A stretch of 64,000 nucleotides of DNA, taken from positions 310,001-374,000 of the forward strand of contig JBMNMA010000009.1 in NCBI GenBank assembly GCA_050953105.1, written 5' to 3'. This DNA comes from UBA1206 sp050953105 (lineage in GTDB: Bacteria > Bacillota > Clostridia > Oscillospirales > CAG-382). Numbering within the stretch: the first letter of the stretch is position 1; each line of letters begins with the position of its first letter. This document shows, piece after piece, positions 15,512-23,839 of the stretch. The notes under the pieces are model-generated. The model did no database searches, had not been told where the DNA came from, and was given only the letters and a program-made list of their open reading frames with translations. Made by a program: the position numbers and the translations under genes.

Positions 15512-16986
15512 TCTTTGGCACCTCCCAAAAGTGCCGTAATTTCAGCAAGTACACGGTCAATCTCAGCATTTAATGACGCCCGCTTTTCTTCATACTGACG
15601 AATTAAGTCTAAAGGCTCAAGAATAACTTCTTCTTCGTGTGGATACCCACAAAGATCAAGATTATAGCCAAAATCATCTGAAAGCTGCTTTACTGTATAT
15701 TTTTTCGCCTTGTCAAAGCCATCAATATTGATTTCCTGTCTATTATTCCACCATTCAATAACAGGGGCAAAATGCTCTAACTTCATAGGCTTTGTTTTGG
15801 AAAAATGCTTATAGCCCTCAGGCATATCTAAACGATAGTACCAAGTTTCAGAAGTCGGTTCTGTGCGGTCAAAAAACAAAATATTTGTTGTTATTGAAGT
15901 ATATGGTGCAAATACGCTACTTGGAAGACGTATAATAGTATGCAAATTAAATTCAGAGAGTAGCTTTTTCTTTATGTTAACCTTAGCATTGTCCGTACCA
16001 AACAAAAAACCATCAGGCAGTATTACGGCAGCACGACCGTTTTTCTTAAGTCGATACATGATAACAGACATAAAGAGATCTGCTGTTTCGCTACTTGCAA
16101 GGTCAGCAGGAAAATGATTCTTAACATCCGCTTTTTCGCTACCACCATAAGGAGGATTCATTAAAATAACATCAAACTGATCATCCTCGGTATAATCTAA
16201 TACATCCCTTAACAAGGCATTATCATGATATATATTTGGCACATCCAACCCATGAAGCAACATATTCGTTATGCACAGCATATACGGAAACTGCTTTTTC
16301 TCAATGCCATAGATAGAATTAGCATATTCGGCTTGATCTGCCGTGGTTTTAACCTGCGGAGCCAATTCCTTTAGCCAGCTTGTGATAAAGCCGCCGGTAC
16401 CGCAGGCAAAGTCCGCCATCTTCTCACCAATCTTTGGCTTTATCATTTTTGCCATAAAATCGGTTACTGCACGAGGTGTATAAAATTCACCGGCAGAGCC
16501 TGCACTCTGAAGTTCGCGAAGGATTGATTCATAGATTTCGCCAAAAGCGTGGCTTTCCTCATAATCGCTTAAGTCGAGTTCATCGATAACATTGATGACC
16601 TGACGAAGCAATACACCATCCTTCATATAGTTGTTGGCGTCCTCAAAAGTAGTTTTAACAATAGATTTCTTAAGAGGAGTATCTGGTGTAACATTAAGAT
16701 TCTTCAATGTGGGAAACAGGGTATTGTTGACAAAGTTCAGCAGAGTATCGCCGGTCATAGCTTTGCCGCTTTTATCATCCGCAGCCCAATTTCTCCAACG
16801 GCACTCTTCCGGAATGATGGACTGATAATTATCATCATCTATTTCCCAGTCATCTTCTCTGGCATCATATATCTTTAAAAACAGCATCCATGCAAGCTGT
16901 TCTATCCGTTGTGCATCACCATTAATACCGGCATCATTGCGCATAATGTCACGGATTCTTTTTACAAAATTCGATAAACTGCTCAT
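15508..16986 (-). CDS. hsdM: Type I restriction-modification N6-adenine methyltransferase subunit
   Basis: Methylates adenine within the HsdS-defined target using S-adenosylmethionine. The 492-residue protein has the HsdM N-terminal helical domain, the SAM-binding motif FACGTGGF (193-200) and the catalytic NPPY (277-280). It overlaps hsdS by four bases and begins 5 bases after the hsdR stop, so the three genes form one operon in the order hsdR-hsdM-hsdS. All motifs intact. Confidence 0.95.
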   Translation of the reverse strand: MSSLSNFVKRIRDIMRNDAGINGDAQRIEQLAWMLFLKIYDAREDDWEIDDDNYQSIIPEECRWRNWAADDKSGKAMTGDTLLNFVNNTLFPTLKNLNVTPDTPLKKSIVKTTFEDANNYMKDGVLLRQVINVIDELDLSDYEESHAFGEIYESILRELQSAGSAGEFYTPRAVTDFMAKMIKPKIGEKMADFACGTGGFITSWLKELAPQVKTTADQAEYANSIYGIEKKQFPYMLCITNMLLHGLDVPNIYHDNALLRDVLDYTEDDQFDVILMNPPYGGSEKADVKNHFPADLASSETADLFMSVIMYRLKKNGRAAVILPDGFLFGTDNAKVNIKKKLLSEFNLHTIIRLPSSVFAPYTSITTNILFFDRTEPTSETWYYRLDMPEGYKHFSKTKPMKLEHFAPVIEWWNNRQEINIDGFDKAKKYTVKQLSDDFGYNLDLCGYPHEEEVILEPLDLIRQYEEKRASLNAEIDRVLAEITALLGGAKE

Positions 16987-16991
16987 ATAAT

Positions 16992-19334
16992 TTAACCCAC
17001 CTTATAAAGTTCTTCTTCTAATTCCTTAATTGCTCTGAGATATCCATCCTTACCGCCGAAGAACTGTGCAATCCTTGAAGGTTTGCCAAATTTCTGAAAC
17101 GGATCAAGCTTTAGAATCTCAGTTTTCTCGATTTCGTATATCCCGGCGTTCATATACTTATCCAAAAGAGCCTCCAGCACCTCGCGAGCTGCGCCCTTAT
17201 ACTTATTTAAGAAATCTCGCTTCTTGACATTATTGGCGCGTTCTTGGCGCGTCAGCGGTTTCTGGCCAAACGCAACATGACAGATAAAATCAAAATCGTC
17301 CACATCCGCCATATTCTGATCTGCTTTCAGATTTTCCAGGTTGATGCCGCGCTCCAAAAACAAGGCCCTGATGTTTTCTTTCTTCTCCTCGACAGACCAA
17401 TGGCGGATAAAATTATCGAGAGAAGCATATGTACCCAAAATATTTGACTTGGTGTAATCGATAATGCTTTCCTGCCGAAGCAGCTTACCGTTAGCGTCAT
17501 AAACGGAAACAATCTTGCCTATTATTTCAACCTTACAACCGTTTGCATCAACAATGGGCTTTTCTTTCGGTTCTGAATTTGAGCCGCAAGGTGTATCAGG
17601 GCCAGGTTCGGAAATATGACTGTCGCCTTTACCGTAATTGTCATCTTGCTCAATGGGGCCATCCCAATCGGGATCCGCAAACAGGCGTGTTACGTTGCGG
17701 AAATCCATTACCGTGAAGTGTGTTTTTCCTTCCTTCTCACGAATCCGGGTACCGCGTCCGATAATCTGTTTGAATTCAGTCATAGAGCCAATCATCTGAT
17801 CTAGGACAATGAGCTTGGCCATTTTGCAGTCTACACCAGTAGAGAGTAGTTTTGATGTAGTCGCAATTACAGGGTAGGGAGAAGAAACGGAGATGAAATA
17901 GTCGAGTTTGCTCTTGCCGTACGCGTCACTGCCGGTTATGCGAACCACGTAATCAGGATTCTGCTTGACCATATCGGCATTTAGGTTGTTAAGCGCAATC
18001 CGCATCCGTTCGGCGTGATCCTCGTTGGCGCAGAACACAATCGTCTTCTGCATTCTGTCAGTACTTTTCAAGTATTCCGTAATCTCTTTGGCAACCTCGT
18101 ATGTACGGTCTTCGATGATGATGTTGTAGTCAAAGTCACTGTTTGTATAAATACGGTCTTCAATCTCATTGCCATTCTTGTCCCGCTGGCCCTTATATGG
18201 ACGCCAGCCTTCACCAATGTTGGTGCGGATATTGATAACCCTGAACGGAGCAAGGAAACCGTCTTCGATACCTTCACGGAGACTGTAAGTGTATATTGGC
18301 TCCCCAAAATAATCAATATTAGAGATATATTTAGTTTCCTTCGGAGTAGCAGTCATACCAATTTGCGTAGCTGACGAGAAATATTCGAGAATCTTACGCC
18401 AGTTGCTGTCTTTTTTCGCTGACCCGCGATGACACTCATCTACGATGATAAGGTCAAAGAAATCCTTATGGAACAGCTTGGCAAGACGGCTGACGGTTTC
18501 GTCTTCATCGCTTTCGCACTCGTCATCCTCCCGGTCTGTCAACTGCTGATACAGAGAGAAATAGACCTCATAGGAGGTGATGGTTATAGGATCATCCTTG
18601 GCAAAATTGATTTTATGAATCGTTTTCGCCAGCGGTGCAAAATCTTGCTGAATCGACTGATCAACAAGAATGTTTCGGTCAGCAAGGTAAAGTATCTTTT
18701 TCTTGATGCCGCTCTTTAACAGGCGATAAACAATCTGAAAAGCAGTGTACGTCTTGCCGGTGCCGGTTGCCATGACAAGTAGAATCCTCTGCTGTCCCCT
18801 GGCGATAGCTTCTACCGTGCGGTTGATAGCATTGCGCTGATAATAGCGCGGTGGATATGTTGTCTGGCTTGTGTAGTAGGGCTGATCTATGATTTGTTTT
18901 TCGTTATCAGTCATACCTATACCCATCTGATACCGGTCTATTAATTCATCAGGAGAGGGAAAATCAGACAAGGGAATCTCTCGTTCCTGGCCGGTTATAA
19001 AGTCATGCTCATAAAAAGCGTCACCATTAGAACTGTAGGCAAAAGGCACATCAAGCATCCGGGCGTATGTCATGGCCTGTTGCAAGCCGTATGATACAGT
19101 GTGGTTGTTGTCCTTTGCCTCAACTATGGCAATGGGTTTATTTGGATTAATATAAAGAATATAGTCAGCCTTTTTCGGCTTTTCACGAAACACAAAATTT
19201 CCCTTCAGGTTAATCTTACCTTCCGTGATTTTTGTTTCCATCGTTATATGGTCAAGGCTCCATTTAGCGGTGATTGCCGGAGTGATATATCGGAGTTTGA
19301 TATCTTCCTCGGTCATTTGTTTTTTATCAATCAT
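16992..19334 (-). CDS. hsdR: Type I restriction endonuclease/translocase subunit
   Basis: DNA-translocating endonuclease of the type I system. The 780-residue protein starts with the HSDR_N nuclease fold (Asp57, then VEAK with Glu72 and Lys74, a PD-(D/E)xK site), followed by an SF2 helicase core with Walker A ATGTGKT (189-195), VDECHRG, the SAT-like AT motif in IGMTATP, and QIIGRGTRIREKEGKTHF. Its start codon overlaps the stop of the XRE gene (ATGA). Complete by motif content, so the restriction system appears functional. Confidence 0.94.
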   Translation of the reverse strand: MIDKKQMTEEDIKLRYITPAITAKWSLDHITMETKITEGKINLKGNFVFREKPKKADYILYINPNKPIAIVEAKDNNHTVSYGLQQAMTYARMLDVPFAYSSNGDAFYEHDFITGQEREIPLSDFPSPDELIDRYQMGIGMTDNEKQIIDQPYYTSQTTYPPRYYQRNAINRTVEAIARGQQRILLVMATGTGKTYTAFQIVYRLLKSGIKKKILYLADRNILVDQSIQQDFAPLAKTIHKINFAKDDPITITSYEVYFSLYQQLTDREDDECESDEDETVSRLAKLFHKDFFDLIIVDECHRGSAKKDSNWRKILEYFSSATQIGMTATPKETKYISNIDYFGEPIYTYSLREGIEDGFLAPFRVINIRTNIGEGWRPYKGQRDKNGNEIEDRIYTNSDFDYNIIIEDRTYEVAKEITEYLKSTDRMQKTIVFCANEDHAERMRIALNNLNADMVKQNPDYVVRITGSDAYGKSKLDYFISVSSPYPVIATTSKLLSTGVDCKMAKLIVLDQMIGSMTEFKQIIGRGTRIREKEGKTHFTVMDFRNVTRLFADPDWDGPIEQDDNYGKGDSHISEPGPDTPCGSNSEPKEKPIVDANGCKVEIIGKIVSVYDANGKLLRQESIIDYTKSNILGTYASLDNFIRHWSVEEKKENIRALFLERGINLENLKADQNMADVDDFDFICHVAFGQKPLTRQERANNVKKRDFLNKYKGAAREVLEALLDKYMNAGIYEIEKTEILKLDPFQKFGKPSRIAQFFGGKDGYLRAIKELEEELYKVG

Positions 19335-19555
19335 GTATTATCACCCCTTTCCGCATCCGGAATGTAGTCCATAATATCTCCATAATTACAACTAAGTGTG
19401 CTGCAAATCTTATCCAAAACATTAAGCATGACTGGCTCGTCCCGGCGCAGCTTAGTCATGGTGTTTGGAGATATGCCAGAGGCTTTACGCAAGTCTGCCT
19501 TGCTCATTTTTTTGTCAACAAGCAGTTTCCAAAGCTTATTATATGAAACAGCCAT
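19331..19555 (-). CDS. XRE-family helix-turn-helix regulator
   Basis: A 74-residue DNA-binding protein: LVDKKMSKADLRKASGISPN is a Cro/CI-type helix-turn-helix, followed by MLNVLDKICSTLSCNYGDIM, the common end of YgzD/YvaO-like regulators. Its stop overlaps the hsdR start, so it is the first gene of the R-M operon. A palindrome in its own promoter suggests autoregulation, like a controller protein that delays restriction until methylation is established. GGAGG precedes the ATG. Confidence 0.88.
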   Translation of the reverse strand: MAVSYNKLWKLLVDKKMSKADLRKASGISPNTMTKLRRDEPVMLNVLDKICSTLSCNYGDIMDYIPDAERGDNT

Positions 19556-19585
19556 AATTAAGCCTCCAATGCCATATTTTAGAAC

Positions 19586-19626
19586 ATTATATCATACAGC
19601 CAATAATTTCTCAAGATCTTGAGAAA
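19586..19626 (-). promoter_or_regulatory. Promoter and palindromic operator of the XRE-hsd operon
   Basis: On the minus strand -35 TTGAGA (19609-19614), 17-base spacer, -10 TATAAT (19586-19591). The -35 lies inside a perfect 20-base palindrome (19607-19626, arms TTTCTCAAGA and TCTTGAGAAA), the likely binding site of the XRE protein. Confidence 0.75.
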
Positions 19627-19661
19627 AACTCGCAAAATAAAATTAAGTCCAAAAAAAGAAA

Positions 19662-19703
19662 ACTGCACCAAAAGGTTTTATCCTTCAGTGCAGTCCTTTT
19701 TTT
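19662..19703. terminator. Bidirectional stem-loop near the right end of the island
   Basis: ACTGCAC (19662-19668) faces GTGCAGT (19688-19694), with T runs on both strands. Confidence 0.65.
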
Positions 19704-19749
19704 GCTGTCTCCGCTTGAAGAGAGCCGGTCAAAAATTTACTTGTTTTCG

Positions 19750-19786
19750 TAAATCCCTAAGACTAACTCCCTTTGCGGGGTTTTTT
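19750..19786 (-). repeat. Right copy of the island-flanking inverted repeat
   Basis: AAATCCCTAAGAC at 19751-19763 then TGCGGGGTTTTTT; inverted counterpart of 7496-7531. Confidence 0.7.
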
Positions 19787-19794
19787 CTTTTTTA
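19787..19794 (+). repeat. Left target-site duplication of the ISL3 element
   Basis: CTTTTTTA, identical to 21173-21180 on the other side of the insertion. Confidence 0.85.
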
Positions 19795-21172
19795 GGCTCT
19801 ATAATAAATGTTGGGGTAAGGGAAAATAATCTACAAAACAGAAACAAAAAAAGTAGAGCATATTTTTGACGAATCCGTTAAAATGGGAATTGCACAACAC
19901 CATGAAACGGAGACGAAAATATGCCCTGCAATGATAATAGCACAAAACTTATTGATTTAAAAGATGTAATTGTAAAAAATGTAGTTCAAAAAGCACAAAT
20001 TACCGAAATTCACATCGAGCTTACGCAAAAAGAACACCGCTGTCCTTGTTGCGGCGCCGCAACAAGGACAGTGCATGACTACCGTATCCAGCATATCAAG
20101 GATATACCTATCCTGGGTAAGAATGTCGAACTCATATTAAGAAAACGGAGATACCGCTGCCAATGCGGCAAACGCTTTTTCGAGGAAAACAGCTTCCTTC
20201 CAAGATACTTCCGCATGACCAACCGCCTTTCCGCTTTCATCATCAACAAGCTGGCAGGCGTCTCCTCCTTCACAAGCGTAGCCAAAGAGGTTGCGCTCTC
20301 CGTCTCCACAGTAATACGGGTGTTTAACCTTGTAAACTACCCCTCGGGAACCCTCCCCCAGGCAATAGGCATTGACGAATTCAAGGGGAATACGGGAAAA
20401 GATAAATATCAATGTATTATTACAGACCTTAACAATAACAGGGTAATAGATATCCTCGAAACAAGGTATAAACAAGATTTATTCAGCTATTTCAAGCACT
20501 TTGACAGATCGAAAACGGCATATTTCGTAAGCGATATGTGGGAAACCTACAGGGACGTTTCGAATACATACTTTAAGAAAGCCACCTATGTTATCGATAA
20601 ATATCATTACGCAAGGCAGGTGTTCTGGGCGTTCGAGTCTGTACGCAAGGAGGAACAAAAGAAACATATCAAGGAAACCCGTCTTGCTTTCAAGCACTCA
20701 AAGGGTATTCTTTACAAGCGTTATGATAAGTTGACACCTGATGAAAAGATAAGGGTTGACACAATTCTGTACATCGGCTCCGACCTGCTGGAAGCGCATT
20801 ATATGAAGGAGCAGTTCTTAAAGCTTTGCGGCTTAAGGGATCCGGATATCAAGAAAGAAGCCCTGAAAGAGTGGATTACAATGGCTCGGGAATCGCACAT
20901 ACAACGGTTCAGGGATTGTGGCGAAACCTTTTCCCGTTGGTTTGAGGGGATTGTCAACTCTTTCTACTGTTCATATTCGAATGCTTTTACAGAAGGTTGC
21001 AACAACAAGATCAAAGTGCTGAAAAGAAACGCTTACGGATATCGTAATTTTAATAGATTCCGAAACCGCATTCTTCATATGTTTTCTAATCAAAACAAAA
21101 TTCAGGCAGCGACCTGACAGCCGTTACCTGAATTCCTTTTTACGGGTTCACCCCAACTATTGACAAAGAGCC
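19795..21172 (+). mobile_element. Intact ISL3-family insertion sequence (1378 bp)
   Basis: Terminal inverted repeats start GGCTCT at 19795 and, on the complement, at 21172; they also share GTTGGGGT about 15 bases inside. One full transposase gene lies between. An exact 8-bp direct duplication, CTTTTTTA, flanks the element, the size typical of ISL3. The insertion hit the T tract after the right-hand inverted repeat of the island. Confidence 0.92.
19921..21117 (+). CDS. ISL3-family transposase
   Basis: A 398-residue DDE transposase. It begins with a zinc finger (HRCPCCGA, then YRCQCGKRF), continues with a helix-turn-helix (SVAKEVALSVSTVIRVF) and the catalytic blocks IGIDEFKG, VSDMWETY and NAFTEGCNNKIKVLKR, with the acidic residues expected for D-D-E. 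Full length for the family and without stops, so the element may still be active. It is the only gene in the IS. Confidence 0.95.
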   Translation: MPCNDNSTKLIDLKDVIVKNVVQKAQITEIHIELTQKEHRCPCCGAATRTVHDYRIQHIKDIPILGKNVELILRKRRYRCQCGKRFFEENSFLPRYFRMTNRLSAFIINKLAGVSSFTSVAKEVALSVSTVIRVFNLVNYPSGTLPQAIGIDEFKGNTGKDKYQCIITDLNNNRVIDILETRYKQDLFSYFKHFDRSKTAYFVSDMWETYRDVSNTYFKKATYVIDKYHYARQVFWAFESVRKEEQKKHIKETRLAFKHSKGILYKRYDKLTPDEKIRVDTILYIGSDLLEAHYMKEQFLKLCGLRDPDIKKEALKEWITMARESHIQRFRDCGETFSRWFEGIVNSFYCSYSNAFTEGCNNKIKVLKRNAYGYRNFNRFRNRILHMFSNQNKIQAAT

Positions 21173-21180
21173 CTTTTTTA
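21173..21180 (+). repeat. Right target-site duplication of the ISL3 element
   Basis: CTTTTTTA, identical to 19787-19794. Confidence 0.85.
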
Positions 21181-21191
21181 TCTATTCCCTA

Positions 21192-22235
21192 TCAGCCTCT
21201 GTCGGTGAATACGGGTTTTTCTTCCTCATCGGGCGGTGTTACGGGTTTACCGTCCTTGTAATAAGGTGCAATCATATATTTGTCTATTACCGGGTAGGCG
21301 CAATAGGCGGAAATAAAGAAAAGCAGACCTATTGTAAACACAAAGGGTAACAGCACTCCCACCGACGGTAAAAACATATAAATGTAAACGCTTAAAAACA
21401 CCACAAGGGCAATACCCAAAAAGGCAGCTACATTCCGCTTGATACCCAGAACCGAAAAAATAAGGGCGTTTTTAATTATTTTTGTAATCTTCAAATCGAA
21501 GGTTATAAGCATCAGATAGAAATACATCCGCATTATAAGGTAAATTACCGCAAATGCAATGGTCATGTAGAAAAACACCTGTAAATAATAGGTGGTGCGG
21601 TTTACGCCGTAAAACAGTATGGCATTATACAGCAGGTAGCAGACAACCGTATCTATAATCCCCATAATAAGCCCCTGTTTAAAGTTGCGCTTAATGGCGG
21701 ACCAGAAGTCATGCCAAATAAACAAATGCTCACGGCGGACAAAGCCCCTTGTCAGGTATGCCATACCCACGTTTGAAAGACCGAAGGTGACAAGAAGGGT
21801 GTATCCCGAATATACTAAAATCTTTGTCCAGATTGTCCAAATGGACGTGTTTGCGCTTACACCGAACACTCCCGAATAGGTAAGCACCTCCGGTGAGGAG
21901 GAATTGTATTGCATAACCCCGAACACCTGCTGGTAGAAGGGGGATGTGGGGGTGGTTATGGTTTTGTTGGTGTAGCCGGTAAAGGTAAAGAGTATGAGAA
22001 TAAGGGAGAAGTTAGCCAGGACAAAAATCAGCGTTGCCCGGGAAATGTCTCCCAAACGGGATTTTAAAAATGAAAAGAAGTTGAAAAAGTCATACTTGCC
22101 GTTAAATTGGGCCTGCTTTTTGGTAACACCCTTACCTGACTTGTTTTTTGACGGCGAAAAGAAGGAAAACAGTTTGTTTTCTTCGTTTCCCTTTTTATTT
22201 TCGTTATTTTTCCTGTTGTTATTGTCTTTTGCCAC
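21192..22235 (-). CDS. DUF624 (YesL-like) membrane protein
   Basis: A 347-residue membrane protein with a charged, Asn/Lys-rich cytoplasmic N-terminus of about 65 residues, then about five to six hydrophobic segments, ending in an acidic tail (PPDEEEKPVFTDRG). The segment LTRGFVRREHLFIWHDFWSAIKRNFKQGL matches the DUF624/YesL pattern of a conserved amphipathic loop before a membrane pair. The function of the family is unknown, though members often sit beside carbohydrate transport genes; none do here. The start is GTG at 22235. Its 3' terminator region was split by the ISL3 insertion. Confidence 0.65.
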   Translation of the reverse strand: MAKDNNNRKNNENKKGNEENKLFSFFSPSKNKSGKGVTKKQAQFNGKYDFFNFFSFLKSRLGDISRATLIFVLANFSLILILFTFTGYTNKTITTPTSPFYQQVFGVMQYNSSSPEVLTYSGVFGVSANTSIWTIWTKILVYSGYTLLVTFGLSNVGMAYLTRGFVRREHLFIWHDFWSAIKRNFKQGLIMGIIDTVVCYLLYNAILFYGVNRTTYYLQVFFYMTIAFAVIYLIMRMYFYLMLITFDLKITKIIKNALIFSVLGIKRNVAAFLGIALVVFLSVYIYMFLPSVGVLLPFVFTIGLLFFISAYCAYPVIDKYMIAPYYKDGKPVTPPDEEEKPVFTDRG

Positions 22236-22280
22236 GTTTTTATTAACCTTTCAAATAAATGCCCGTATGATTAATTCTTA

Positions 22281-23186
22281 TTATGCCCTCGGGTGGAACC
22301 GGATATAGCTCATTTTTACCTTTTCCTTTAAAAACTGGGCGTAGCGCTGTGTGGAGGAAATGTCGGAATGACCGAGTATTTCCTGAATTTCGTGTATATC
22401 CGCACCGTTTTCAAGCAAATGGGCGGCAAATGAATGGCGTAAGGTGTGGGGGGTTATATCCTGCTTTATTTTAGCCTGTGAGGCATAAAATTTCAATATC
22501 TTCCAAAACCCCTGTCTGGTCATACGCTCGCCGGATACGTTTACGAAAAGGGCTTTTTCGTCTGGGCTTGATATAAGCAGCTTGCGGGATTTTTCTATGT
22601 ATTCCTGAAGGGATTTAACCGCAAGCTTATACAAGGGTATAAATCTGGCCTTGTCCCCGTCACCGACACGCAGAAAGGGAATGGAAAAGTTAATATCGTC
22701 AACATTTAACGAAACCAGCTCGGTTACCTTAATGCCTGTGGCATAAAGAAGTTCCAGCATGGCTTTGTCCCTCATTCCCTTAATGTCCTTGGTGTCGGGC
22801 TGGGAAAGGAGGAGATCGATTTCCTTGCCGGTGAGTATCTTGGGGCCCTTCTTTTCGGCCTTGTCGTTGTGAACCTCCTTGGCGGGGTTAACGTTAACCA
22901 CGTTTTCGGAAAGGAGGTATTGGAACAGACTACGTAAAGCGGAAAGAGAACGGCTTGCGGAAGCCGGGGATAGTCCGCAGCCGCCAAGCCATTTTTTATA
23001 TTCGCAAACGGTTGACACATTAATGTCGGTGTATTGGTTAAGGCTTGTCTCCCTGGCGAATTCAATAAACTTGGCCAAATCCCTCCGGTAGGCCTGAATG
23101 GTGTTTTCCGAGGAGTTCTTTTCACTTTTCAGGTAGTCAAGATATGCGCCGATGCCCTCTTGAATTGTGTTTCTTACGTCACTCAT
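22281..23186 (-). CDS. xerD: XerD-type tyrosine recombinase (Arg-I replaced by Lys)
   Basis: A 301-residue XerC/D-family site-specific recombinase, usually resolving chromosome dimers at dif. The N-terminal SAM-like core-binding domain spans about 10-95 and the catalytic domain 118-290. Visible catalytic residues are Lys179 in the beta hairpin, His247 and Arg250 in HTLRHSF, His273 in LGHSD, and Tyr282 in STQRYAQ. The first catalytic arginine, normally in YATGIRVSEL, is a lysine here (Lys153 in YATGIKVTEL). The gene is chromosomal in context, beside a possible SpoIIM gene, a neighbourhood seen in other spore formers. Confidence 0.88.
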   Translation of the reverse strand: MSDVRNTIQEGIGAYLDYLKSEKNSSENTIQAYRRDLAKFIEFARETSLNQYTDINVSTVCEYKKWLGGCGLSPASASRSLSALRSLFQYLLSENVVNVNPAKEVHNDKAEKKGPKILTGKEIDLLLSQPDTKDIKGMRDKAMLELLYATGIKVTELVSLNVDDINFSIPFLRVGDGDKARFIPLYKLAVKSLQEYIEKSRKLLISSPDEKALFVNVSGERMTRQGFWKILKFYASQAKIKQDITPHTLRHSFAAHLLENGADIHEIQEILGHSDISSTQRYAQFLKEKVKMSYIRFHPRA

Positions 23187-23215
23187 TTTATAACCTTTCG
23201 CCTACGGTCGGACTG

Positions 23216-23782
23216 CTAAAGCCCCGCAGCCAAACCGTATAACAATATTATGATCACATAAATTATGGTTTTAACGGAAATTGAAATAACATTCTGGGGT
23301 TTGAAAATCTGCTTTATGCCGTAGCGGGAGGTGTTGTAAGCCAAAAACACCTCGGTTTCGTACATTATCGAAAAGAAAAGAAAAATTGTCAGCAGAATCA
23401 TGCTTAAAACCGGTATTTTCCGCCCCAGAAAAAGCCCTGCTCTGAATGAAATATAAGCGCAATATGACAGCGCCGCCATCGGTGAAAAGATTGTCCATGC
23501 CGATATGAACATTAAAAGGGTTGCAAAAAGCATAAGTCTTGTTCCGGCGGAAATGTATATACCCTGGCTGCTTTTGTCTTGTATAAGGCCGAAAAGGCTT
23601 TCGGTGTCCCCTTCGGCGGCATAGCCTCTTGACAGCCAAAAACCGATAAAAATAAATGCCACGCTTATAAGCAACAGCAGGATATAAACGCTTCTGCGGC
23701 AGGCAAAGATAAGTTCGGTTTTGTTTTCCTTTTTCCGTTTGGGCTCATAGGGGACCAAAGCCATTGTTTTATTGCTGTCCAT
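23216..23782 (-). CDS. Multi-spanning membrane protein, possible SpoIIM-like
   Basis: A 188-residue protein with a basic N-terminus (residues 1-28) and about four to five transmembrane segments (about 30-50, 82-104, 108-150, 165-188). I recognise no firm motif. Its size, topology and place next to xerD resemble SpoIIM, the engulfment protein, which neighbours xerD in several Firmicutes, but the sequence is divergent and the assignment is tentative. Gap to xerD is 29 bases, same strand. Confidence 0.45.
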   Translation of the reverse strand: MDSNKTMALVPYEPKRKKENKTELIFACRRSVYILLLLISVAFIFIGFWLSRGYAAEGDTESLFGLIQDKSSQGIYISAGTRLMLFATLLMFISAWTIFSPMAALSYCAYISFRAGLFLGRKIPVLSMILLTIFLFFSIMYETEVFLAYNTSRYGIKQIFKPQNVISISVKTIIYVIIILLYGLAAGL

Positions 23783-23839
23783 ATATCTGTAACACTCCTT
23801 TTATGTTACAGAATATTCGGACAGGCTGTAAAATATAAC

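Larger units (their letters stand above)
7496..19786. mobile_element. Accessory island: serine-recombinase element with type I R-M cargo
   Basis: About 12.3 kb between the HEPN operon and the ISL3 element. Contents in order: terminator, large serine recombinase, tnpW, HK97 capsid gene, small zinc-ribbon protein, iteron array, truncated D5 helicase, excisionase-like protein, zinc-finger protein, hsdS-hsdM-hsdR and an XRE regulator. Recombinase at one extremity with tnpW beside it is the arrangement of Tn4451-family integrative elements. The exact att sites were not found; the limits given are the outer ends of an imperfect inverted repeat that brackets the region. Confidence 0.7.

Noticed and set aside
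7496..19786. Island integrated in a tRNA gene
   Set aside because: Neither border shows tRNA sequence; the only tRNAs are near 32.9 kb.
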